Shown here one piece after another: positions 6,572 to 15,170 of a stretch of DNA of 34,125 nt. The notes under the pieces were generated by a model. That model was not told where the DNA came from. It did no database searches and was given only the letters and a program-made list of their open reading frames with translations. Location of the stretch: positions 1 to 34,125 of the forward strand of contig CADANC010000013.1 in NCBI GenBank assembly GCA_902789225.1. Reading direction: 5' to 3'. This DNA is from an uncultured Erysipelotrichaceae bacterium (lineage in GTDB: Bacteria > Bacillota_I > Bacilli_A > RF39 > UBA660). Numbering within the stretch: position 1 is the first letter of the stretch; each line of letters opens with the position of its first letter. The position numbers and the translations under genes are program-made.

Positions 6572-9500
6572 AGAATAATTCTAATTGTTCAATTTGTTGT
6601 CCACAACTTATTAAAATTAATTCTTTAATAGTTTCATATGATTTAGCAAATGAATTTGGTATTTCGAGTACGGTAATACCTTTTTCTTTGCATATCTGTG
6701 ATTTCCTTGCATCACATTTTTCTCTATCTAAATTTCCAAAATGTTCTCCACCTTGTAATTCGATTGCTATTCTCGGAATAAGATTTGTATCTTCTATTTC
6801 ATAAAGTACAACATCAAATTCTAATTTTGAATTAGCTAATAGTGGATCATTATGGAATAGAGAAGCTAATTTAACATTTCTTTTCGCTTGAAATGTATTA
6901 TTTACGCTACAGAAATGTGATATTGTTTGGAAGAATATATCTTCATTTTTACTTCCATTAGAACTTCCTATTTGAATAGAATATGATTCATTTGGAGGTA
7001 CTTCAATTTTTCCTCTTCTTGCAACATAATTTGCTAGATTATATAAGTCATCTTTTTTGTCTACTGATAATTTGTCTAGTGCTTCTATATCTGATACTAC
7101 TATTAAGTTCTTTTTAGCTCTTGTAACAGCAACGTTTGTTATTTCAGAATTGTTTTTTATCCAATCAAATGTTTTTTTACTAGTTTTTGGAGATATTGAA
7201 GTTGAAATAATTATTGTATCTTTTTCTGCTCCTTGTACTTGATGAATTGTTCCACAAGTTACATCTTTAATTCCATTTTCATCAATCATTTTTGTTATTA
7301 GGTTTTGTTGATTTTTGAATGGAGTAATAATAGCAGCATCTTTTAATTCATTTCTTTTTATGTAATCTATTATTGCTTGAGCTTCTTCGTAGTTTTCGTT
7401 TCTCAATCTTGAATTAATATTCTTAACATTGATTAATGATAGATTACCTTCTTCTGAAAGATAGTCTAGATTTAGTTTTCCTTCATAGAAACGTTTATTA
7501 GAGAAGTTTATGATACTTCTACCACATCTATAATGGTAAGTTAACATGATATCTTTAGATATTTTGTCATGTCTTTTCATTATATCTAAAATTGAATTAG
7601 TACAATAATCATAATCTTCAGATATTTTGTATTCTTCTTTTAATTTGTCGTTTATTATTTCTTCTAATACTATTACTGGCTTAAGTTGATTAGTATCACC
7701 AACTAATAGTAAATTTTTGGCACGTGCTATTGGAAGTAGGGCAGTTGCACAATTACATTGTCCAGCCTCATCCATTATTACTAAATCGAATGTATGCCTT
7801 GCTGTTCCTAATCGTGCTGCTGAAATATTGGTTGTAATTATTACTGGAAAGACTAATTCTAATAGTCTTATATTGTAATCATTTTGACACCATTGATTAA
7901 AAGCAGTTATACGTTCATCTTCATCTTTGATAAGGCATATATTAATTAATGGTTCATATGTTGCAGTTTTTAATTTTTTAATATATTTTATTGATTCAAA
8001 ATACATATATTGTTTAAATGCTCTGTCTTCAGAAACAGATGTTACTAACTCAAGTACATCATTATTTGTAATAATAGGCATTTCTTTATATTCGTTTATT
8101 AATAAACTAAGTTGTTTTTCAACATTTTGATATAGTCGATTATTTGTATTATCTAATGATTCTAATAATCTTTTTGCACTATTTATTTTGTTTCTTAATT
8201 CTCTTCTAGATTCATATAATTCTAAATGATGTAAAAGATTTTTATTTCCTTCATTAGTTCTGTTTTTAATTCTTTCAAGTTTTTCTTCATCTGGTTCTAA
8301 TGTAGATTGATAATTATATAAATCAAGAATTCTAAGTGTTGCTTTAGCAATTTCTTTTCTATTGCCTAATCTTAAAAAGGGGAAAGGAATATCATCTTCT
8401 CCTCTATAAGAAAAGGTTAGTTTTTCAATTATTCCATTTACAGGTTTGTTGTTGGAAGAACAAACTAATGTAGTTCTATTATTAAAGAATGCACTTAAAA
8501 TTACGTTTAATATAGTTTGAGTTTTACCAGTTCCTGGAGGACCTTGAACATAGTTAACAGGATATTTCATTGAGTTATAAATAACTCTCATCTGATCTAT
8601 ATTAACTTTGTTATCGTATATTACGATTGAAGGTTCATTTCTTTTTGCACCTCTTCGGTTAGAGTTACCAAAAAAGGCTTTTAATGGATATTCTAATTCA
8701 CCATTTTCTTGTTTTTCTTCTATTACTTTAAAGGTAGGAGCTAAGTTAGCACTTATAGATCGTTCCAAAATCATAAATTCTGGCATTTGATTTATAATCT
8801 CTGTATCTCGTAAATTAGCTCTTATTAATTCAGTATAAGATTTGTAATAATCTTTAATGTTGTTTGTAATATTATTAACAAATTCTTCTGGATCGATATC
8901 TACATAAGAAGTTAAAGAATGTCTTTTATCTTTTATCAAGAAACTTTGATTTACACGTGGAATATCCTTAATAACTAATCTTTTATTTTTAGGATTGAAG
9001 AATACATCATAATATATAACAACATATTTTTTCTCTATTTCTTCTATAGATAATACTGATAGTATTAAATAACATGCATATGAATCTAATTTTTTTTCAT
9101 CATATTTTTTAATATAACTAATTACTATTTTTGATTGTTCTTCGTTTAATAGTATTTGTTTTTCTCTAAGCAATGTTGTTTTGTCTATTCCTTCAATAAG
9201 GCATGAATCTTTTTGAAATGGATCGTTATCTAATTCATTACATTTTAAATAGTATCTTAATATATTATTATTAAATGATTCGAATTTTAACCATTCGGCA
9301 TCTTCTTTGTTATGTTCTATTTTTTGAATTAATTCTTCTGGAACATCATATGTTGTAAAATCTAATAATTTGGCAGAAAGAATCCTATCAAATCTAATTG
9401 TTGCTTCTAGGCAATCAATTGATTTTTGATCATTAAACATTTCAACGATTAATATTTTTTTCTTTAGATCAATATCCTTTATGGCAATCCAATAATATGT

Positions 9501-9587
9501 AGTTTCGTTTTGACTATTTTGGTACGAAATGTCTAACCATTTTCCTGTTTTTATACTTTCGGATATTAATAATTCAATATTATCCAT
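6570..9587 (-). CDS. SF1 (UPF1/DNA2-like) helicase with C-terminal DUF2726-like nuclease domain
   Basis: A 1005-residue intact protein. Residues ~1-90 (SIKTGKWLDISYQN, YYWIAIKDID) look like a WYL-type SH3-barrel sensor. The helicase core has Walker A VQGPPGTGKTQTIL near 345-358, motif II VIMDEAGQC near 603, GDTNQL (motif III) soon after, and late motifs GTIHQVQGAEKDTIII (~782) and NVAVTRAKKNLIVV (~825), as in UPF1/DNA2-type SF1 proteins. Residues ~870-990 (LEFDVVLYE, IAIELQGGEHFG, DARKSQICKEKGI, VLEIPN) match the DUF2726 region, a PD-(D/E)XK-like fold with E/D and ELQ ligands. It probably unwinds and cuts nucleic acid. It diverges from a 184-residue gene that may be its partner. Defence role is inferred from family context. 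Confidence 0.82.
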   Translation of the reverse strand: MDNIELLISESIKTGKWLDISYQNSQNETTYYWIAIKDIDLKKKILIVEMFNDQKSIDCLEATIRFDRILSAKLLDFTTYDVPEELIQKIEHNKEDAEWLKFESFNNNILRYYLKCNELDNDPFQKDSCLIEGIDKTTLLREKQILLNEEQSKIVISYIKKYDEKKLDSYACYLILSVLSIEEIEKKYVVIYYDVFFNPKNKRLVIKDIPRVNQSFLIKDKRHSLTSYVDIDPEEFVNNITNNIKDYYKSYTELIRANLRDTEIINQMPEFMILERSISANLAPTFKVIEEKQENGELEYPLKAFFGNSNRRGAKRNEPSIVIYDNKVNIDQMRVIYNSMKYPVNYVQGPPGTGKTQTILNVILSAFFNNRTTLVCSSNNKPVNGIIEKLTFSYRGEDDIPFPFLRLGNRKEIAKATLRILDLYNYQSTLEPDEEKLERIKNRTNEGNKNLLHHLELYESRRELRNKINSAKRLLESLDNTNNRLYQNVEKQLSLLINEYKEMPIITNNDVLELVTSVSEDRAFKQYMYFESIKYIKKLKTATYEPLINICLIKDEDERITAFNQWCQNDYNIRLLELVFPVIITTNISAARLGTARHTFDLVIMDEAGQCNCATALLPIARAKNLLLVGDTNQLKPVIVLEEIINDKLKEEYKISEDYDYCTNSILDIMKRHDKISKDIMLTYHYRCGRSIINFSNKRFYEGKLNLDYLSEEGNLSLINVKNINSRLRNENYEEAQAIIDYIKRNELKDAAIITPFKNQQNLITKMIDENGIKDVTCGTIHQVQGAEKDTIIISTSISPKTSKKTFDWIKNNSEITNVAVTRAKKNLIVVSDIEALDKLSVDKKDDLYNLANYVARRGKIEVPPNESYSIQIGSSNGSKNEDIFFQTISHFCSVNNTFQAKRNVKLASLFHNDPLLANSKLEFDVVLYEIEDTNLIPRIAIELQGGEHFGNLDREKCDARKSQICKEKGITVLEIPNSFAKSYETIKELILISCGQQIEQLELF

Positions 9588-9693
9588 ATATTATCATCTC
9601 ATTACTAATATATCATAATTAAAACTAAAGAAAAATAAATTAATGTAATTTATTGTGTGATATAATAATTCGTATAAAAAGAGGAATCGAGTT
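9588..9693. promoter_or_regulatory. Divergent promoter region, helicase / 184-aa gene
   Basis: On the plus strand TATAAT (9661-9666) precedes AGAGGAA and the ATG at 9694. On the minus strand TATGATATAT-like sequence precedes GAGATGA and the helicase start. The shared 106-bp region suggests the two genes may be co-regulated. No clear operator palindrome is seen. Confidence 0.5.
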
Positions 9694-10248
9694 ATGGATG
9701 AAAAAAGATTAGTTGAGCATGCAAATGGTTATATTAAACAAATGGCAAAAGGAATAAATCCTTTAACTGGGGAGAATGTTCCAGATAGTGATTTAATAAA
9801 CAATGTTAAAATTTCAAGATGTTTGTTTTATGTTTCGGAAGTCTTAGATAAGTATACTGAATTAATTGAAAACGGTGGAAAAAGAAATAAATCTAAAGCA
9901 AAATTTTATGCCAAAAGTGAAGACTTTAATAACTTTGTATATTTTAATGAACCAACATATTTAAGCATACTTACTAAAAAAATTAATGAATTATATAATA
10001 AAGATGATATGAGAAAATTACCAGCATCTTCTATTTCTAATTGGCTAGTTTCCAAAGGCTTTTTGATGAATTATACAAGAGAAGATGGAAAATCATCTAA
10101 AAAGCCAACATCTTTAGGTAATAATTTGGGAATTAGCCAAGTAGTAAAAGAAGGCAAAAATGGTCCATATTCTCTTAATGTATATAATAGGGAAGCACAA
10201 AAATTTATTATTGATAATATAGAAGAAATATCTAAAAGTATTCAGTAA
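9694..10248 (+). CDS. Hypothetical protein, probable partner of the SF1 helicase
   Basis: 184 residues with a good AGAGGAA site. The first third is helical (EHANGYIKQMAKGINPLTG, then ISRCLFYVSEVLDKY). The C-terminal half has SSISNWLVSKGFLMNY, a basic KSSKKPTSLGNN loop, and a short sheet ending in a helix, which reads like a winged-helix nucleic-acid-binding fold. I recognise no named family. Divergent, promoter-sharing placement beside the nuclease-helicase suggests a regulator or specificity partner; this is inference. A 460-bp non-coding region follows. Confidence 0.65.
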   Translation: MDEKRLVEHANGYIKQMAKGINPLTGENVPDSDLINNVKISRCLFYVSEVLDKYTELIENGGKRNKSKAKFYAKSEDFNNFVYFNEPTYLSILTKKINELYNKDDMRKLPASSISNWLVSKGFLMNYTREDGKSSKKPTSLGNNLGISQVVKEGKNGPYSLNVYNREAQKFIIDNIEEISKSIQ

Positions 10249-10409
10249 GCGTGACCATCGGTCGCAAAGTGTGACAAGTTGGCGAGAAGTAACTTCTGGA
10301 ACAAATGACCATAAGCTTATTGCATCAAAAAGAGGACTTTTTAAGGATATAAAATTCTTTTCAGTTTTTTATAAAGCTTATACAAATACACTTACAAATA
10401 CAAACTATT

Positions 10410-10469
10410 AAAATCGCATAAAAATACGTAAAATGTTAAAAACAAAGAATCCCGTATTTATGCGGTTTT
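10410..10469. repeat. Long imperfect inverted repeat in intergenic region
   Basis: AAAATCGCATAAAAATACG (10410-10428) is inverted as CGTATTTATGCGGTTTT (10453-10469), with a two-base length difference and a 24-base loop. It may be an extended terminator or a replication/integration site at the edge of cargo block 2. Upstream, 10249-10409 holds a small AAAAAG-CTTTTT hairpin near 10330 that can end the 184-aa gene, and otherwise nothing recognisable. Confidence 0.5.
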
Positions 10470-10508
10470 AAATGGTTAGGAAATAACAGATACCGAACAA
10501 GCATACGT

Positions 10509-10620
10509 CCCCCTGAAGAGAGCGATTAACTTATGTTGCTCTCATTTTTGTTAGGTAATATAAGGACTTCATCAATTTCATAGTTCTCTAAAAATAGAAT
10601 TAGGTACCATTTAGGTACCA
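10509..10620. other. Attachment-site-like boundary 2
   Basis: CCCCCTGAAGAGAGC (10509-10523) is the same 15-mer as at 1167-1181. GAGAGC pairs with GCTCTC (10538-10543) before ATTTTT, again a terminator. TTAGGTACCA and TTTAGGTACCA then lie in tandem at 10600-10620, about 77 bases after the core; boundary 1 has 72. A cargo block and a broken integrase follow, exactly as in the first block. Conservation of core, hairpin, box sequence and spacing is seen directly; identity as attL/attR or attB is inferred. Confidence 0.55.
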
Positions 10621-10692
10621 TTTTCATTTAAAAAGGATATTTTTAGAGCATTTTTATAGCAATAGAATTAATGGATTGTAAGAAAATAGTGA

Positions 10693-10698
10693 TATAAT
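10693..10698 (+). promoter_or_regulatory. -10 box of HEPN cargo operon
   Basis: TATAAT lies 18 bases before the ATG, with TAGGTGG as ribosome site. The -35 region is weak, so regulation by another factor is possible. Confidence 0.5.
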
Positions 10699-10715
10699 AA
10701 GATGTAGGTGGTAAT

Positions 10716-12449
10716 ATGAACCATAGAGATTTAGGAATAATTTATAATAAAACAGTTGAACATCCTGAAAATGGAGTTGGAACAATCGATAATTTATATG
10801 CTATATATAAAGACAATAAAGTATCATTTTGTGTCGAAGTTAAATTTATTAAAAACGATAAAAGCGTTTTTGGATTATTTGGAATAGATTTATTAAAGGG
10901 AGAAATTACATCTTTATCATATTATAACTACTTATGGTATTTAAAAAATATCATTAAAATTGATTTTAAAACGGGCTATTTAAATATTTATAAAATGTTG
11001 AAAAAAAAGAAATATGATAATTGTCAATTGAATGCTATAAATTGTTTTATAACAATCGATAATGATGAAGATTTAATAAGCTATGAATCTGATTCATATT
11101 GTGAATTATTAGATAATGGAATTAAAGTAAAACCAGATATAGCAATTTTACATACTTCCAGCGGATTGTCAACGTCGTATTTTGAAATAAACGAAAAAGA
11201 TTATAATAAAAAAAATTTTAGTAATATTGATTTATCAACTAAGGTGGAAGTATTTATTAAATATAATAATGACTATTATTCTGAATTTGGAAATATAAAG
11301 AAGATTTTAAAACAAGATAAAACAATAGGATTTATAATAGAGCCTGTTGAAACAACATTGTTAAATAATATTATTCCAGGTAATATAAATTTTCAAAATA
11401 TTACTCCATTAGAAATGGTTAGCATTATAATGAATCAGTCAAAAGTGACTAAGCTCGCCAATGAACTACCTAATAAAAATCTTCAGAAATATAGATATAT
11501 TACATTTCTTCAAAATGTTGAAATAGATAAGGAAGAGTTAATAATAGGCGAAATGATATTATCAAAAAGATTAGATGATATAAACTTTTCAAACATGAAA
11601 TTGCCTAAAAATAAATTTGTTTATGTAACCATATACACTTCTGCAAAAAATATAGCAGATGCAATCAACATTTCACAAAAGAAAATCAAGAACATTTTGA
11701 ATTTTGTCGAATTAACACAAAAAAATAGTACATTTTTTGAATTGTATGACAAAAAAGAAGAAATTACAAATTGGGATATAAATAATTTATTTGTTGATTA
11801 TAAAGTTAATCATTCATATTTGATTTATAATGTATTAAATCCAAAACAAGTTATTTATAATGATTTTTCTGCAATGACTTTAAAGAAAATTGCTAATATA
11901 TCAAAAGAGGATAATATAATTAAATACTATGAAGAATTAGAGAAAATATTATATCTTCCCAACTCAGTTGTTGATGATTTATATGAATCCATTTATTGGT
12001 TAAATAAAGGTTTGGAGTCAATTAATTATGATTTAAATAGATCTGTTATTTATTTAAATATTGCTTGTGAATATGTAACAAAAGGTGAAAAAGGCGAAAG
12101 CTTTATAGATAAGCATCCTGAAATTAAAAAATTTAAAAGGCCACTAAAGAAATATATAAAGGAAAATGTTGTTGACGAAGATATTTATACAGATTTGATA
12201 GGAATTGTTATGGGAGCACTGAATTATACAACATTGCCTAATCGATTTGAATGTATGTTAAGGCGCTTAGATCTTAAATTTTCCGAAAATGAGATATCAA
12301 TATATAATAAAATGAGAAAAGCTAGAAATGCTATAGTTCATAAAGAATATAAAATAGAAGTCTTTAAGCATGATATTATTATCTTCTATATTATGCTTTC
12401 TAAGATTATTTTTGTAAAGATGGTGAAAAAATCTAGTGAAAATATATAA
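10716..12449 (+). CDS. Large protein with C-terminal HEPN-type RNase motif
   Basis: 577 residues. Residues 1-430 are a mostly beta and mixed region (FCVEVKFI, VKPDIAILHTS, FIIEPVE) that I do not recognise; it may be a sensor. From about 435 the protein turns helical: SIYWLNKGLESI, then NRSVIYLNIACEYV (an ApeA-like HEPN first helix with E), YTTLPNRFECMLRRL, and at 535-544 KARNAIVHKE. The RNAIVH string is a canonical Rx4H HEPN ribonuclease motif (Arg537, His542). HEPN domains of this layout cleave RNA in abortive-infection systems such as ApeA. The next gene overlaps by 14 bases, so the two are likely one system. Placement between an att-like site and a dead integrase marks it as cargo. Function is inferred. 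Confidence 0.72.
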   Translation: MNHRDLGIIYNKTVEHPENGVGTIDNLYAIYKDNKVSFCVEVKFIKNDKSVFGLFGIDLLKGEITSLSYYNYLWYLKNIIKIDFKTGYLNIYKMLKKKKYDNCQLNAINCFITIDNDEDLISYESDSYCELLDNGIKVKPDIAILHTSSGLSTSYFEINEKDYNKKNFSNIDLSTKVEVFIKYNNDYYSEFGNIKKILKQDKTIGFIIEPVETTLLNNIIPGNINFQNITPLEMVSIIMNQSKVTKLANELPNKNLQKYRYITFLQNVEIDKEELIIGEMILSKRLDDINFSNMKLPKNKFVYVTIYTSAKNIADAINISQKKIKNILNFVELTQKNSTFFELYDKKEEITNWDINNLFVDYKVNHSYLIYNVLNPKQVIYNDFSAMTLKKIANISKEDNIIKYYEELEKILYLPNSVVDDLYESIYWLNKGLESINYDLNRSVIYLNIACEYVTKGEKGESFIDKHPEIKKFKRPLKKYIKENVVDEDIYTDLIGIVMGALNYTTLPNRFECMLRRLDLKFSENEISIYNKMRKARNAIVHKEYKIEVFKHDIIIFYIMLSKIIFVKMVKKSSENI

Positions 12450-13377
12450 GTTATTAATAGAATATTCTAAATATTTAAAGAATAATAATTCTGAAGTTTC
12501 GTTATTATTGAATTTATATGGAAGATTGGAAACTATTAAAAATGATCCTGAATATATAGATTACTTTCAATTATTAAGAAATTACTACTATTATTATTTT
12601 TATTCGCCTGTAATTACATATGATGTTATAAACAATATATACTTAAATAGTAAGTTTAACCAATTTATAACAAAAAATAAATGTGAAAAAATATTACAAA
12701 ATGAGGATATTAAAACATTTGTTGAGCAATCAAAAAAAGTAAATAATATCATAATAAAAAAAATAAGTGAATTTTTTTCACAAGAGTATAAAGATTCAAG
12801 TGTTGAAAACTATTATTGTAATTCTATTATGAATGAACTTGGTAAAGCTAACGTTTTACTTCCTATATCAATTATTAACAGTAATTCTAAATGTGTATCT
12901 AAATATGCAGAAAATAGAGGAAAAATTCAAAAAGAAGGAATATTTACTTATCCATATTTAATAACAAAAGAATTTATCGATGAGCAATTTCAAGCCAAAA
13001 TTGAACTTTCAATTATAAATGCATTTGAAACTATGAATTTAATATATTCGTTAATAATTAAAATACTTTATGACGTAATTTTTGATAAAGTTATTTATTT
13101 AAAAAAGAAAGAAGTTAAAATAAATTTAAGCAAAGATAAAAGTAATTTTAAGGTTATTGAGTTTGAAAGTAAGAATGTATCTTTAATTATACATGAGTTA
13201 GAAACAATTATTATTGATGAAAATATATATTTTCCTTGTTCGTACACAAAACAACTAATGCCAGAAAATAAAGTCAATTATAAATGCTACGTTTTAAATA
13301 TCAGTGATAATACTTTCTTTAATTTTAATATTTTAGATTCCATAGAATTAATGTCTTTATTAAAAAAAGCCGATTAA
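12436..13377 (+). CDS. Hypothetical partner of HEPN protein (313 aa)
   Basis: Starts at GTG 12436, inside the end of the HEPN gene, with GGTG about 11 bases upstream; no closer ATG fits. The 313-residue product has an aromatic helical N-terminus (FQLLRNYYYYYFYSPVITY), a central YCNSIMNELGKANVLLPISII, and a C-terminal beta-rich part (KVIEFESKNVSLIIHELETIII, YFPCSYTKQLMP). It has no signal peptide and only one moderately hydrophobic stretch. I know no family and see no catalytic motif. The 14-base overlap with the HEPN gene implies coupled translation. It could be an inhibitor (antitoxin-like), a second sensor, or a scaffold. Confidence 0.62.
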   Translation: MKIYKLLIEYSKYLKNNNSEVSLLLNLYGRLETIKNDPEYIDYFQLLRNYYYYYFYSPVITYDVINNIYLNSKFNQFITKNKCEKILQNEDIKTFVEQSKKVNNIIIKKISEFFSQEYKDSSVENYYCNSIMNELGKANVLLPISIINSNSKCVSKYAENRGKIQKEGIFTYPYLITKEFIDEQFQAKIELSIINAFETMNLIYSLIIKILYDVIFDKVIYLKKKEVKINLSKDKSNFKVIEFESKNVSLIIHELETIIIDENIYFPCSYTKQLMPENKVNYKCYVLNISDNTFFNFNILDSIELMSLLKKAD

Positions 13378-13392
13378 ATCGACCTTTTTATT
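13367..13392. terminator. Bidirectional terminator after cargo 2
   Basis: AAAAAGCCGAT and ATCGACCTTTTT pair with one small bulge; the stop codon of the 313-aa gene lies in the loop. It serves both the cargo and the minus-strand integrase remnant. The matching position in block 1 also has a bidirectional hairpin. Confidence 0.65.
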
Positions 13393-14235
13393 CTAATCTA
13401 TCAATCAATTCAACTACCTCATTTAAAGCAAAGTTAAATAGATGTGTATAAGTGTTTAAAGTTTCTTCAATTTTAGTGTGTCCAAGATATTTAGCAACTA
13501 CAGTTATATTAGCACCATTATTAACAAGTAGAGATGCACAAGAATGTCTGAAATCATGAATCCTAATTTGAGGTACACCGGCAAGTTCACAGTTGTGATT
13601 TTTTCTTGATGTAATAGTATTACTAGCTAAAGGAAAAGCATCTCCAATAACAAAGTAATCACCATTGAATTCATACTCTTTAGATACCTCTTCTTTGAGC
13701 ATTTTAAGATCGTTTAAGAGAACTTTATTTAGCGGTAGGATTCTTATACTACTTTTAGTTTTAGGAGTGGAAAATAGGAGCTCTTTAACAGAACCACCAC
13801 GATCAGTAATCTGCTTTTTTATTGATAATGTTTTATTAACAAGATCAATGTTTTTCCATGTTAATCATCTAAGTTCTCCCTTTCTTAAATCACAGTAATA
13901 TAATATCTCAAACATAACCTTTTTTTGTAATTCAGGTTCAACAGAAATAAACTATTTCCATTGGTCATAAGTGAAATACATCATCTCTTTAGGTATATCA
14001 GAAGAATTACTAAATTTTGTCATTTTAGAATAAACCTTATTTAAGTTGAAATCATACCAGGTCATAGCAAAGTTCAATACTGACTTAAAACCTTTAATAT
14101 GTCATTTTTATATCGAGTTGAGATATTTGATTCGTTCATTTCTTTTTTTCAATTGTCGTAGTGATTTATATTAAAATCTTTTAATTTAACATTTAATAAA
14201 CATTTTAAATAATCCTCCGATTTTCTTATATATTT
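13388..14235 (-). pseudogene. Tyrosine recombinase (integrase), multiply interrupted
   Basis: Nearly the whole integrase can be read on the minus strand with lesions. Near 14225 comes IRKSEDYLKCLLNVKLKDF; then YDN-stop-KKEMNESNISTRY with a TGA at 14149-14151; a frameshift near 14095; FKSVLNFAMTWYDF; a TAG at 13952-13954 after YFTYDQWK; DLRKGELR then a TGA at 13865-13867 where Gly is expected; KTKSSIRILPL; and IRIHDFRHSCASLL, AKYLGHTKIEETLNTYTH with all catalytic residues. The last intact stretch (13388-13702) could express a C-terminal domain but not a working integrase. It resembles integrases of phages and Tn916-like elements and is a paralogue of the remnant at 4263-4735. Confidence 0.85.
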
Positions 14236-14286
14236 ATATATTTATTTATTTAGATTGTAGCATAAATCATCTTAACGTCCAATAAC

Positions 14287-14316
14287 AAAAAAGATTTAGA
14301 AAAACTAAATCTTTTT
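14287..14316. terminator. Bidirectional hairpin terminator
   Basis: AAAAAAGATTTAG pairs with CTAAATCTTTTT around an A-rich loop. It lies downstream of the minus-strand gene at 14383-14806 and can also stop plus-strand transcription. Confidence 0.75.
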
Positions 14317-14382
14317 GATTGAAAGAGTAGTCACCAATTATGAAACTACCTATACATCATCAATCAATAATTAAATCTATCA

Positions 14383-14806
14383 TTAATTATTAGTTAATTT
14401 ATGTATTTTACCTCCGCATTTTCTATTATTCTGTACTTGATTAAATATCCAGTCTTCATCACTTTTACTTAATTTTGGAAATTCAATTCTTAAATTATCT
14501 GTAGTTCCAAAATAATCATATTCTCCAGAAAAATAATGTCTATAACCATATTCAAAAACATTTGGATACTCACTTTGAAGCATATCATAAAATTTTTCAC
14601 AAGCATTATCATCTTGATCACGTGTAAATAAATAAGGTCTAGTTATAAACCCCCTCTTCATATTTTCCAAAGAACACAGCATTTCTTTGTATCTTGAAGC
14701 CATAATAAGAAAATTCATCTTGTTTATCTAAGTCTTCTCTAATGATAGAAGGTATATCTTCCATTGTTATTTCTTTTAAACTGTTTTTATAAGTCACCCA
14801 ATCCAT
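14383..14806 (-). pseudogene. Hypothetical gene broken by a one-base frameshift in a G run
   Basis: AAAGGAATGAGAAAATT before the ATG at 14806 starts MDWVTYKNSLKEITMEDIPS and runs to KIQRNAVFFGKYEEG. Reading then shifts at a run of five C on the plus strand (14650-14654, G on the coding strand). Dropping one base restores FITRPYLFTRDQDDNACEKF and the rest to KCGGKIHKL and the stop at 14383. The joined protein would have about 140 residues, rich in Tyr and acidic residues. I know no family. The frameshift may be a real lesion, slippage-based phase variation, or a sequencing error. Confidence 0.6.
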
Positions 14807-14870
14807 AATTTTCTCATTCCTTTCTTCAAGCGTGTATTATAGCAAATATATACAATAATTACAATAAAAG

Positions 14871-14891
14871 CTCTAACTATTAAAGTTAGAG
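14871..14891. terminator. Small perfect hairpin
   Basis: CTCTAACT (14871-14878), loop ATTAA, AGTTAGAG (14884-14891). It lies between the frameshifted gene's promoter region and a tRNA-like remnant. There is no long T tract, so its terminator role is uncertain. Confidence 0.4.
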
Positions 14892-14903
14892 TAAATATTA
14901 ACA

Positions 14904-14960
14904 ACGGTAGTGATAAAAGAATTGAACTCGCAACAATGGTTTTGGAGATGGTGTCAATAC
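14904..14960 (-). pseudogene. tRNA-Trp-like 3' remnant
   Basis: Read on the minus strand it gives CTCCAAAACCATTGTTGCGA then GTTCAATTC, matching a tRNA-Trp CCA anticodon loop, variable region and T-loop in order. The anticodon stem does not pair and no 5' half (D-arm) is evident upstream in that orientation, so this is not a working tRNA. Partial tRNA 3' ends are often left where integrases use tRNA genes as targets. Confidence is low because the match is by eye. Confidence 0.35.
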
Positions 14961-14982
14961 TTTAATAGACCTTTCTTCACCT

Positions 14983-15012
14983 TTTTTGACCTGGAGTACG
15001 AAAGGTCAAAAA
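14983..15012. repeat. 10-bp stem hairpin
   Basis: TTTTTGACCT (14983-14992) pairs with AGGTCAAAAA (15003-15012). An outer GACCTTT/AAAGGTC pairing is an alternative. This is probably a structured RNA element or terminator in the junk-like border region. Confidence 0.45.
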
Positions 15013-15097
15013 TTCGCGGGCTTCGCCTGTAAGTTGTAGGATGGAAATAGTCCTTATTTTTACTAAAAGTATATAAATCGTAAAAAAAAATCAAAAC

Positions 15098-15136
15098 AAA
15101 AGAACCGCAAGGAGTGTGGGGGAAGGCGGTTCTTTT
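15098..15136. terminator. Strong terminator-like hairpin, also part of a long-range inverted repeat
   Basis: AAAGAACCGC (15098-15107) pairs with GCGGTTCTTTT (15126-15136) around an 18-base G-rich loop. The region 15069-15139 read on the minus strand resembles 33953-34023 on the plus strand. Confidence 0.7.
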
Positions 15137-15170
15137 ATTCTGGGTTAGCTGCAAAACCTAATAAGACTAC

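Noticed and set aside
13388-14235. TGA codons at Trp and Gly positions in the integrase might mean UGA recoding
   Set aside because: The same pseudogene also has a TAG and a frameshift, and all intact long genes use TGG for Trp with no internal TGA. The 66-aa gene stops at TGA. Decay explains it better.
14954-15154. Minus-strand 66-aa gene over the hairpins
   Set aside because: It reads through two hairpins and a terminator, has no ribosome site and a low-complexity sequence.
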